Below are positions 1 to 5,600 of a stretch of 5,600 nt of DNA, piece by piece. Position numbers and translations under genes: made by a program. The DNA is from Bacteriovoracaceae bacterium. GTDB lineage: Bacteria; Bdellovibrionota; UBA1018. The stretch is taken from contig CANMSW010000163.1 in assembly GCA_947500275.1 (NCBI GenBank), positions 1 to 5,600 of the forward strand. Reading direction: 5' to 3'. The notes under the pieces were generated by a model that was not told the DNA's origin, ran no database searches, and saw only the letters and a program-made list of their open reading frames with translations. Within the stretch, counting starts at the first letter, position 1. The number at the start of each line of letters is the position of its first letter.

Positions 1-1620
1 ATCCTCGTTGCGCTCGCTTACGCAGCTTATCGAAGATTTGTGATCCGGCCCGAAGGACTCGGAAGCTCGCGCGACGCAAACATTGTTCTCCTTTTTACTG
101 CCTCGCTGATGGTCTCCATCTTAGTCATGGATGCTTTCCATATTTTAGGGCTCCATGCCAAGTATCCGGAAGCGCTGTGGGCGGCCCAACCTCTTGCTCG
201 ACTCTTTGGATTCATGAACCTTGAAGTCGAAACCTACAGTGCCCTAGGCATCGTCTTTAAGTGGGTTCACATGCTTCTGGTACTAGGGTTCTCGGTCTAT
301 ATCCCGGGGTCTAAACACCTGCACATTGTCGCCGCAGGTCCCAACACGTTCCTTCGAACGCTTTCTCGGGAAAAGGGCATGAAGCCCATCAATTTCGAGG
401 ACGAGACGGTTCAACAATATGGCGCAGCGAAAGTGACCGACTTGAGCTGGAAAGATGCACTCGACACTTATGCCTGTACAGAGTGCGGTCGATGCCAAGA
501 CGTTTGTCCCGCCCACAACACCGGCAAGCCGCTTTCGCCGAAAAACCTCATCGTTCATCTCAAAGAGAACATGTATCGCAATAAGGCCGCACTCCTTGCC
601 GGAAAAGTCGACGAAGTGACACCTCTGGTCGACGAAAATATCACCCACGACGTTCTCTGGGCCTGCACGAGCTGCCGCGCATGCGAAGTGGCCTGCCCGG
701 TCTTCATCGAGCACACGGACAAGATTTACGAGGCCCGCAGAAATCTCGTCATGATGGAAAGCTCGTTTCCAACGGAAGTTCAGACCGTGTTCCGAAATAT
801 GGAAACCAACGCCAGCCCCTGGGCTTTTGCCGCCTCTGACCGCGCCAACTGGGCAGAAGGCCTTTCGATTCCCACCATCACTGAAAATCCGAACGCTTCA
901 GTGTTGCTTTGGGTCGGCTGCGCTGGGTCCTACGACGATCGGAATAAAAAGGTAGTCCGCGCCTTCGCAAGCTTGCTGAAGAAAGCCGGGATCTCGTTTG
1001 CAATCTTGGGCACTGAAGAGCAGTGCACGGGGGACGCAGCCCGCCGCATCGGTAACGAATACCTTTTCCAAACCTTGGCGAAGGCAAACATTGAAACCAT
1101 GAATCGCCACCAAGTGAAGCGCGTGGTCACGGCCTGCCCTCATTGTTTCAATACGATCAAAAATGAGTACAAAGACTTCGGTGGAAACTATGAAGTCTTC
1201 CATCACTCGCAGTTCATCGCTCAATTGATCAAAGAGGGTAAAATCAAGCCGACCAAAGGTACCGATCAAACGATCACATTCCACGACAGTTGCTACATGG
1301 GGCGCTGGAATAACGTTTATGAACAGCCGCGCGCAGTTCTTCAGGCCCTTCCAGCCGTGCGTATGGTGGAAATGAAGTCGAATCACGACCAAAGCATGTG
1401 CTGCGGTGCCGGCGGTGGCCGTATGTGGATGGAAGAGAAAATCGGTAAACACGTCAACATTGCGAGGACGGAGCAAGCGTTGGCTACGAAGGCCGACATC
1501 ATTGCAGCGTCTTGCCCGTTCTGCATGACCATGATGACCGACGGAGTGAAGAACAAAGAGATGCAGGACAAAGTCCGCGTGATGGACATTGCTGAGCTCA
1601 TTGACTCAGCAACGACCTAA
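1..1620 (+). CDS. Membrane-bound (Fe-S) oxidoreductase, HdrD/GlpC-like, probable ETF:quinone oxidoreductase (5' end missing)
   Basis: The frame is open from base 1, so the true start lies upstream. The GTG at 40 has no Shine-Dalgarno sequence and is not the start, though I number residues from it. The N-terminal part shows hydrophobic stretches at about 15-37 and 68-88, with histidines H34, H39, H77, H93 and H95 that could ligate b-type hemes, as in NarI/HdrE-like domains. Two CxxCxxCxxxCP motifs follow (C146/149/152/156 and C209/212/215/219), expected to bind two 4Fe-4S clusters. Two cysteine-rich CCG domains come next: C294, C329, C366/C369, then C418, C454-C455, C492/C495. This order matches the heterodisulfide-reductase-like family that includes Bacillus FadF and the ETF:menaquinone oxidoreductase (EMO) proteins, which pass electrons from electron-transfer flavoprotein to membrane quinone during beta-oxidation. 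The family call is firm. The ETF partner is inferred, since no etfAB gene is visible here. The first CCG domain has CTGD where CCG is typical. A strong terminator follows the stop. Confidence 0.93.
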   Translation: MLVALAYAAYRRFVIRPEGLGSSRDANIVLLFTASLMVSILVMDAFHILGLHAKYPEALWAAQPLARLFGFMNLEVETYSALGIVFKWVHMLLVLGFSVYIPGSKHLHIVAAGPNTFLRTLSREKGMKPINFEDETVQQYGAAKVTDLSWKDALDTYACTECGRCQDVCPAHNTGKPLSPKNLIVHLKENMYRNKAALLAGKVDEVTPLVDENITHDVLWACTSCRACEVACPVFIEHTDKIYEARRNLVMMESSFPTEVQTVFRNMETNASPWAFAASDRANWAEGLSIPTITENPNASVLLWVGCAGSYDDRNKKVVRAFASLLKKAGISFAILGTEEQCTGDAARRIGNEYLFQTLAKANIETMNRHQVKRVVTACPHCFNTIKNEYKDFGGNYEVFHHSQFIAQLIKEGKIKPTKGTDQTITFHDSCYMGRWNNVYEQPRAVLQALPAVRMVEMKSNHDQSMCCGAGGGRMWMEEKIGKHVNIARTEQALATKADIIAASCPFCMTMMTDGVKNKEMQDKVRVMDIAELIDSATT

Positions 1621-1645
1621 CCTCCCTCAAAATCGGAGAGTTTCG

Positions 1646-1683
1646 AAGAGGCGCCCCCCAATCCGGGGGCGCCTCTTTTTTTT
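1646..1683 (+). terminator. Rho-independent terminator after the Fe-S oxidoreductase
   Basis: A perfect 13-bp stem pairs 1646-1658 with 1665-1677 around a 6-nt loop (CAATCC). The right arm runs into eight consecutive Ts at 1676-1683. It begins about 26 nt after the TAA of the oxidoreductase gene. The stem is very GC-rich and the T tract lies only on the + strand side, so it should stop transcription of the upstream gene and not act in reverse. This makes the oxidoreductase the last gene of its transcription unit. Confidence 0.95.
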
Positions 1684-1850
1684 GCGGCGCTCCATGCTGC
1701 CCTAGCAAAATTCACAAAAATTTCGCACGCCGCCTTGAAACCGGGACCCTGCTCTGGCAGATCCCTCGACAAAACATTCACCGGCTGGGGGGCCGTTGGA
1801 CGGTTGAAGACCGACGCACGTGTCCCCCATTCATTGGGAGATCCATCACG

Positions 1851-2393
1851 ATGGCATTTCGTCGTCTCGTTTTTCTTGGGCTTTCCGTGGCGTCCTTCTT
1901 GATCGCCTCCTTTTCAGCCAAGGCGTCCGACCCAGAGCTTGATTTCGAAAGCGCGATAGAGAACCTAGCCGTCCGAGACACGCTGGTCGACGTCCACTGC
2001 CCGAAGTGTGAGGACTTCGAGTCTCGCCGACTTGAAGTCCTCAAGTCTGAGACGGGCGCACTGACTGCACTTCGTTTCTTCAAAATGAAGAGTGGCGCGG
2101 TTACGGACACCCTGGGCCCCGACCAACTCAAAGAGGGATTAGTGCCCATGTACGAACAGAGCGGCTTCACCGTTCTGCAACTCGACGCCCGCCTAGTGAA
2201 TCCCGAAAAGGGCGGAAAAGCGGTCCTTGTTTGGTACGGAAACGTCCTCACCCGAGGTGGGAAAGACAGCCTTGAAATGCTTGTGGATCAGGACTCTACG
2301 GGCGATTGGGGACTTTCCGTCAACGGTCGACGGGTCACCGAACTCCTGGTTACTCCTTCGACTTTCGGTATCGCCGAAGTCGTTTCTCGTTAA
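1851..2393 (+). CDS. Small exported protein with a CPKC motif, function unknown
   Basis: This 180-residue protein matches no family I recognise. The N-terminus is a classical Sec signal peptide: basic residues R4-R5, a hydrophobic core at about 6-21, and an AKA|S signal peptidase I site after residue 25. A periplasmic or secreted location is therefore likely. The mature part of about 155 residues has one close cysteine pair, C50-P-K-C53, preceded by His49. It could form a disulfide or give half of a metal site. It is not a CxxCH heme motif, and nothing else indicates a thioredoxin fold. The rest is mixed and charged, with no further cysteines or membrane segment. GGGAG at 1836-1840 lies 10 nt upstream of the ATG and serves as ribosome binding site. 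The gene sits between the upstream terminator and the aminotransferase, 49 nt before it, with no terminator in between, so it may be the first gene of that operon. I saw no convincing promoter upstream of it. Confidence 0.85.
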   Translation: MAFRRLVFLGLSVASFLIASFSAKASDPELDFESAIENLAVRDTLVDVHCPKCEDFESRRLEVLKSETGALTALRFFKMKSGAVTDTLGPDQLKEGLVPMYEQSGFTVLQLDARLVNPEKGGKAVLVWYGNVLTRGGKDSLEMLVDQDSTGDWGLSVNGRRVTELLVTPSTFGIAEVVSR

Positions 2394-2434
2394 AAGGCAC
2401 GCACTTTACAGGCGGAATGGGACAAGGCAAAAAC

Positions 2435-2439
2435 GAGGA
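2435..2439 (+). promoter_or_regulatory. Ribosome binding site that fixes the aminotransferase start
   Basis: GAGGA lies 3 nt upstream of the ATG at 2443. The reading frame stays open back to 2227, inside the preceding gene. The Shine-Dalgarno sequence, and the fact that recognisable aminotransferase sequence begins only after 2443, select this ATG over the upstream candidates. Confidence 0.8.
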
Positions 2440-2442
2440 ACT

Positions 2443-3750
2443 ATGAAAACCTCGGAAGCCCAAGTCCCATCCCGCTCTCGCCGTATTCCAGCCTCTGGAA
2501 TCAATCTTTTTCAGCTCATTTATATCCTCATTCGCGAGTACGAGGCGCAGTCTGGCCAAAAGGCCTTGAATCTTTCGCTAGGTAATCCGGACTTGATCCC
2601 GGTCGACGAAGTTTTGAATCTGCGGGCATTTTATCAGAAACAGCACCGCTATGAGCTTCACACTTACGCCGAGGACAACAACATCGACCAGTTCTGTGAG
2701 CGCATGGTTCGGGTCTTTACGGGCGTCGACTACACTCGATATAGCCACCTGAAGGCCGTACCCATTCCTGGAATCAAAACGGCTTCCTCACTCCTTCCGC
2801 TCGCTTGCGGCATGCACCTCAAGGACCGAAAAACCTTCCACGTCGTAAGCAACCTGCCGGCCTACGACGTCATCGGAACCTGGAGCACTTCCTATCTTGC
2901 GACCAATCGCATCGTGTGGCCGCTTTCCCCCGAGGATGGCATGGCGCTCAACCTCGATCGCCTCAAGGCGTCTCTGACGGCAGCCAACGTTCAGAACCCG
3001 GACCTCATTTTCGTCATCAGACCTGGTAATCCAGCGTCTCGGGGTGCCTCGGAAAAAGAATGGCGTGAGCTGATTGAGTTCTGCATCAGCCGGAAAATCC
3101 GATTAGTGAACGACGGCGCCTATACCACTTTATCAGTGCCCGGAGGACATGTTCCCCTCTCGCAAGTGGCTAAAGATTTCCCGGATCTGGAGTGGGCCGA
3201 ACTACTTTCGGTATCGAAATCGTTCAGCGATCCAGGCGCACGCCTCGGAGTCATGGTCGGTTCAAAGGAATTTATCGAGGATTTCATCCTGATCAAAGGG
3301 AACACCGAAAGCGGTCCCGTCCCGTCTCTCATGGCGGCGTACGCCGACCTGTTCAGCAATCAAGAGCTGACTCAAAAAATCATGGATGACCTCCTTGATA
3401 TCTATCAAAAGCGCCTTGCATTTCTAGTTCCGGCCCTGAAAGACGTCGGCCTTCGCCCAGCGTGCGAGACAACGGCAGGATTCTTCACCCTTTGGCGCAC
3501 TCCAGACTTCGCGTATGGAATTGATTTACGTGAAGAATCAAAGAAGAGGGGTATCCCGCGCGCTGAACTTTATAACCGCATGGTCATTGAGCGCGCAGGG
3601 ATCGTGGGCGTTCACTTCACCGGGCCACTAGGGCCTAACGGGGAAGGCGACGCCTACATCCGTTACGCAGTCTGCACCGATGTTTTGTCACCGGATTTCC
3701 AAGCTCGCTTCCTTAAGGCACTCAAAGAAATTCAGCCCAAGTACGCATAA
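2443..3750 (+). CDS. PLP-dependent class I/II aminotransferase (fold type I)
   Basis: This 435-residue enzyme should transfer an amino group between an amino acid and a 2-oxo acid in the cytoplasm. Its length is normal for the family. An N-terminal SLGNPD motif (45-50) resembles the substrate-loop region of class I/II enzymes. N196 (in RPGNP) and D224 and Y227 (in NDGAY) match the usual cofactor-ring contacts. SVSKSFSDPGARLG supplies the Schiff-base lysine K259 and the phosphate-binding R267. R407 (YIRYAV) fits the C-terminal arginine that holds the substrate carboxylate. The usual NPTG motif is altered to NPAS, so it is not a textbook aspartate aminotransferase. SKxxxxPGxRxG recalls DapC-like or MtnE-like branches, but sequence alone does not settle the substrate. 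It ends 24 nt before an omega-amidase-like gene, which favours glutamine (or asparagine) as amino donor. That link is inferred from context. I chose the ATG at 2443 over upstream in-frame starts because of its Shine-Dalgarno sequence and because the upstream residues overlap the preceding gene and look non-coding. Confidence 0.93.
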   Translation: MKTSEAQVPSRSRRIPASGINLFQLIYILIREYEAQSGQKALNLSLGNPDLIPVDEVLNLRAFYQKQHRYELHTYAEDNNIDQFCERMVRVFTGVDYTRYSHLKAVPIPGIKTASSLLPLACGMHLKDRKTFHVVSNLPAYDVIGTWSTSYLATNRIVWPLSPEDGMALNLDRLKASLTAANVQNPDLIFVIRPGNPASRGASEKEWRELIEFCISRKIRLVNDGAYTTLSVPGGHVPLSQVAKDFPDLEWAELLSVSKSFSDPGARLGVMVGSKEFIEDFILIKGNTESGPVPSLMAAYADLFSNQELTQKIMDDLLDIYQKRLAFLVPALKDVGLRPACETTAGFFTLWRTPDFAYGIDLREESKKRGIPRAELYNRMVIERAGIVGVHFTGPLGPNGEGDAYIRYAVCTDVLSPDFQARFLKALKEIQPKYA

Positions 3751-3774
3751 GCTCTGAATCCGAAAGGTTATACT

Positions 3775-4584
3775 ATGGCTCAGAATCAGGTACCCGGGTC
3801 CCCGCTCGAGGTCGTCGCCATTCCCATGGATTTGGCGTGGCAAGATCCAGCCGAAAATGTCGCAAGGATGCGTGCTGCCCTTGCCGCTCTTCCCTCTTCC
3901 TCGATGCCAAGGCTTTGTGTTTTTCCGGAGTTAACACTTACCGGGTTTACAACCGTAAACCCTGCCGCTTTCGCCTTGAAAGAGAGCGAACCTGTTTTAC
4001 AGACGGTTCGGGATCTGGCCCGTGAGTTTAATACTTCCCTCGTGTTTGGGTATCCTGAGCTCCTACCCACTGGGCAAGTCAAGAATGCGCTCTCCTATGT
4101 GGGCCGGGATGGAGCGGAGTGGGCACGATATCACAAGATGCACCTCTTTACGCAGGGTGCGAGCCCCGAGACTGCTACCTATACAGCCGGAGATCATCCT
4201 GTAATCGTGGAGGATGAGGGCTGGAAGATTGGGCTCTCGATTTGTTTCGATCTCCGCTTTCCCGAGCTCTTCCGTAAGTACGCGCAGGAAGGTTGCCACC
4301 TCATTCTGCTTTCCGCCTGCTGGGTGGGCGGTCCGACCAAGAGCACGCAATTCAGAGCACTGTCCGCAGGCCAAGCCGTTATTTCACAAAGTTTCGTGGT
4401 CGCTTTGAATCGCACCGGAAAGGATCCCTTCTGCCAGTTTGAGGGAGAAGCTCTGATCCATGGTCCACGGGGCGAGGCACTCGAATCGAAAGTGGGGGAG
4501 AGAGCTATTGCCACCCTTGATCCTGCCCTTTTGAAGGGCGCACGAAATTTGGACGTCCTTTCCTCGTTGCGGGATCGTTATTAA
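3775..4584 (+). CDS. Nitrilase-superfamily carbon-nitrogen hydrolase, omega-amidase-like
   Basis: This 269-residue cytoplasmic amidohydrolase has the full nitrilase catalytic set: E52 in FPELTLTGF, K121 in YHKMHLF and nucleophile C157 in SICFDLRFPELFR. E132, just before YTAGD, is a candidate for the second conserved glutamate. Length and motifs fit the Nit2/YafV/MtnU branch, whose members hydrolyse 2-oxoglutaramate (or 2-oxosuccinamate) to 2-oxoglutarate (or oxaloacetate) and ammonia. In particular, KMHLF and CFDLRFPE resemble the omega-amidase signatures. Other amide substrates, including deaminated glutathione (Nit1-type), cannot be excluded. AAAGG at 3763-3767 lies 7 nt before the ATG. The gene starts 24 nt after the aminotransferase, with no terminator between, so co-transcription is likely. 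Aminotransferase plus omega-amidase pairs are known from glutamine-dependent transamination and methionine salvage. The first ten residues form a short extension ahead of the usual family start, and their DNA is unusually rich in 6-bp palindromes, which I take as chance. Confidence 0.93.
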   Translation: MAQNQVPGSPLEVVAIPMDLAWQDPAENVARMRAALAALPSSSMPRLCVFPELTLTGFTTVNPAAFALKESEPVLQTVRDLAREFNTSLVFGYPELLPTGQVKNALSYVGRDGAEWARYHKMHLFTQGASPETATYTAGDHPVIVEDEGWKIGLSICFDLRFPELFRKYAQEGCHLILLSACWVGGPTKSTQFRALSAGQAVISQSFVVALNRTGKDPFCQFEGEALIHGPRGEALESKVGERAIATLDPALLKGARNLDVLSSLRDRY

Positions 4585-4588
4585 AGGG

Positions 4589-4622
4589 GTTCACCAGCGT
4601 GGCGATGAACATGGAATTTTTT
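4589..4622 (+). terminator. Possible weak intrinsic terminator after the amidase gene
   Basis: GTTCA at 4589-4593 pairs with TGAAC at 4606-4610. An inner CCA/TGG (4594-4596 with 4600-4602) closes on a GCG loop, leaving a 3-nt bulge. Six Ts follow at 4617-4622, but 6 nt separate them from the stem. Position just after the stop codon fits a terminator, yet the stem is imperfect and the spacing is poor. Confidence 0.35.
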
Positions 4623-4657
4623 CCTCACCTGAACAATCTTTAGACACTTAAGCCCTC

Positions 4658-4685
4658 TTCACCGGCCTCGAATGGCCCCTATATT
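4658..4685 (+). promoter_or_regulatory. Candidate sigma-70-type promoter for the downstream unknown gene
   Basis: TTCACC at 4658-4663 (4 of 6 matches to TTGACA) is followed after 16 nt by TATATT at 4680-4685 (5 of 6 matches to TATAAT). Transcription would begin near 4692, about 95 nt before the GTG chosen as start. It lies in the gap between the amidase and the next gene, where a promoter is expected if the amidase unit terminates. The call rests on consensus matching only. Confidence 0.45.
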
Positions 4686-4772
4686 AGCTTTGAGATGGGG
4701 GAAGGGCGTCCAACGCTTGGCACACTCCTTGGACATGTCCGGACCGGCGTCATCCAAGATGGAACGCCGTTT

Positions 4773-4778
4773 GAGGAG
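4773..4778 (+). promoter_or_regulatory. Strong ribosome binding site that selects the GTG start at 4786
   Basis: GAGGAG lies 7 nt upstream of GTG 4786, close to ideal in both sequence and spacing. The in-frame ATGs at 4672, 4735 and 4759 have no comparable motif. The one at 4672 would also lie upstream of the transcription start predicted from the TATATT box. Confidence 0.75.
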
Positions 4779-4785
4779 CGTTCCT

Positions 4786-5520
4786 GTGCAAAAGAAATTA
4801 GATACAGGCAAAGCCAGCGTTCTCGTCCTTACCTCGGCCACGAAGAGCTTCACAGCTGGGCTTCTACTCTTGGCTTCCGTTTCGCGTTGTAGCCCCGTAG
4901 CCGAGAGCATCTTAAAAACTTCGAGATTCGCATCTGAAAGACCTTCGAACACACACCTGTCCAATCCGGGACAACAGGCGAACGATCAATCGGCGGATGC
5001 CACCCTCGAAGCCCCGGACAAGACCCTTACATTTGAGTATATCAGCTTAGTCGTCGATGCAGCCGCATCCACGATTCGCGAGCTGATTGAAGAAATACCG
5101 ACCGACGAGGATACGTCGTCGAGCGGGCCGACTCATTGTTTGAACAGTCTGTCGAGTTCGCGGCGAACCTACGAACTTACCCTGAATGACGATCTACTCG
5201 ACCAATTCCGCGAGAATGGGCATGTTTCCTTCGAAATCCCGCTTCCCGGCGTAGGGAAGGCGATCCAAAAAATCACCGCGAGGTTTCATGTCATTCAATC
5301 CGAGTTCGAGCTGATCGAGGCTGACGCCTCGTTTAATACGGCGCTAGCTCTCCAGGCAGGAGACGCAAACGCTCAAGCTGAACTGCGGCTCCTGAAAAGT
5401 GGCGCTTCAGACTTTGATTCCGCCTCAACGCTCAGTCGGCTCGTTAAAGTCGAACTGGCGATCGAAGCGACTCCGCTTGGGCCCTTGGCGCCCGTCACGA
5501 TGAGCGACTCCGCCAAGTAG
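4786..5520 (+). CDS. Putative exported or lipid-anchored protein, function unknown
   Basis: From the GTG at 4786 this encodes 244 residues; starting at ATG 4672 would give 282. I do not recognise a family. The N-terminus carries lysines (K3, K4, K9, K20), then a short hydrophobic run at 22-32, then Cys35. This looks like an export signal, and a lipoprotein is possible, but Arg at the -1 position (SRC) is atypical for a lipobox, and no clean AxA signal peptidase I site is visible, so the exact processing is uncertain. A polar, Ser/Asn/Gln-rich stretch at about 47-75 resembles the flexible linker often found after an export signal. The rest (about 80-240) is acidic with alternating hydrophobic residues and looks like a folded domain, with one further cysteine, Cys118. 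No membrane helix follows. It probably has its own promoter upstream, and the next gene appears to start 67 nt after its stop. Confidence in coding is good; function is unknown. Confidence 0.72.
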   Translation: MQKKLDTGKASVLVLTSATKSFTAGLLLLASVSRCSPVAESILKTSRFASERPSNTHLSNPGQQANDQSADATLEAPDKTLTFEYISLVVDAAASTIRELIEEIPTDEDTSSSGPTHCLNSLSSSRRTYELTLNDDLLDQFRENGHVSFEIPLPGVGKAIQKITARFHVIQSEFELIEADASFNTALALQAGDANAQAELRLLKSGASDFDSASTLSRLVKVELAIEATPLGPLAPVTMSDSAK

Positions 5521-5587
5521 CTCCCAAGCTTAGATGGAACTGAAGTCAGTCTTTCTTTTCGACGAAATTCGCCGGAAGGAAATCTTT

Positions 5588-5600
5588 ATGTTGCGAGATA
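5588..5600 (+). CDS. Probable start of the next gene (runs off the window)
   Basis: An ATG at 5588 is preceded by AAGGA at 5576-5580 with an ideal 7-nt spacer, and begins Met-Leu-Arg-Asp before the window ends. The 67-nt gap from the previous stop would be normal for the same strand. Only four codons are visible, so the call rests on the ribosome binding site and position, and no function can be given. Confidence 0.5.

Noticed and set aside
40..42. GTG as the true start of the Fe-S oxidoreductase.
   Set aside because: The frame is open to base 1, there is no Shine-Dalgarno sequence before it, and the upstream residues look like the end of a membrane helix followed by a basic segment, as expected inside the membrane domain.
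283..1476. Long open frames on the minus strand opposite the Fe-S oxidoreductase.
   Set aside because: They overlap a gene with intact cluster motifs throughout and encode no recognisable domains. They are antisense shadows of a GC-rich third-position pattern.
1682..1763. Possible promoters for the exported CPKC protein (TTGCGG/CAAAAT with an 18-nt spacer; TTGAAA at 1735 with a weak CAGATC).
   Set aside because: Each combination matches the consensus poorly in at least one box, so I cannot support either, although a promoter probably lies somewhere in 1684-1835.
2227..2442. A 72-residue N-terminal extension of the aminotransferase, overlapping the preceding gene in another frame.
   Set aside because: It is the shadow frame of a well-supported gene, lacks a ribosome binding site, and the ATG at 2443 has a good one and gives the normal family length.
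3786..3833. A cluster of 6-bp palindromes resembling a cloning polylinker (GGTACC, CCCGGG, CTCGAG, then CCATGG) at the start of the amidase gene.
   Set aside because: The bases encode a sensible N-terminus leading straight into the family's conserved first strand, the frame is unbroken, and no vector sequence flanks it. Chance palindromes in GC-balanced DNA explain it.
5539..5560. Inverted repeat ACTGAAGTCAGT followed by a T-rich stretch after the last complete gene, as a terminator or operator.
   Set aside because: A stem with a realistic loop is only 4 bp and the T tract is interrupted by Cs. Too weak to call.

Overview
This window reads as an ordinary stretch of a Gram-negative bacterial chromosome of moderate GC content. 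It is densely coded, and every gene is on the + strand. Two proteins carry export signals or candidate export signals. A membrane iron-sulfur oxidoreductase of the kind that links fatty-acid oxidation to the quinone pool is also present. The set would suit a Bdellovibrionota or other delta-proteobacteria-like genome, but that placement is a low-confidence inference from protein style, because no phylogenetic marker is present. I see no phage genes, transposase, CRISPR array, tRNA or rRNA.

Layout. (1) Positions 1-1620 hold the 3' part of a gene for a membrane-bound Fe-S oxidoreductase. It has the end of a cytochrome-b-like membrane domain, two 4Fe-4S motifs and two cysteine-rich CCG domains. 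The gene starts before the window. A textbook intrinsic terminator at 1646-1683 closes this unit. (2) Positions 1851-2393 encode a small exported protein of unknown function with a single CPKC motif. (3) Positions 2443-3750 encode a fold-type I PLP aminotransferase, and 3775-4584 encode a nitrilase-superfamily amidase resembling omega-amidases. The two are 24 nt apart and are almost certainly co-transcribed, possibly together with the exported protein 49 nt upstream. (4) After a 200-nt gap with a plausible promoter, 4786-5520 encodes a probable exported or lipid-anchored protein of unknown function. Its best start is a GTG behind a near-perfect Shine-Dalgarno sequence. (5) A new coding region probably begins at 5588 and runs off the window.

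How the genes work together. The clearest functional link is aminotransferase plus omega-amidase-like hydrolase. If the aminotransferase uses glutamine as amino donor, it releases 2-oxoglutaramate, which the amidase would hydrolyse to 2-oxoglutarate and ammonia, making the transamination effectively irreversible. The Fe-S oxidoreductase is transcriptionally separate and probably belongs to an upstream electron-transfer flavoprotein or beta-oxidation context that cannot be seen here. I found no convincing evidence of a novel defence or mobile system. The points most worth a second look are the substrate of the aminotransferase/amidase pair and the two unrecognised exported proteins.
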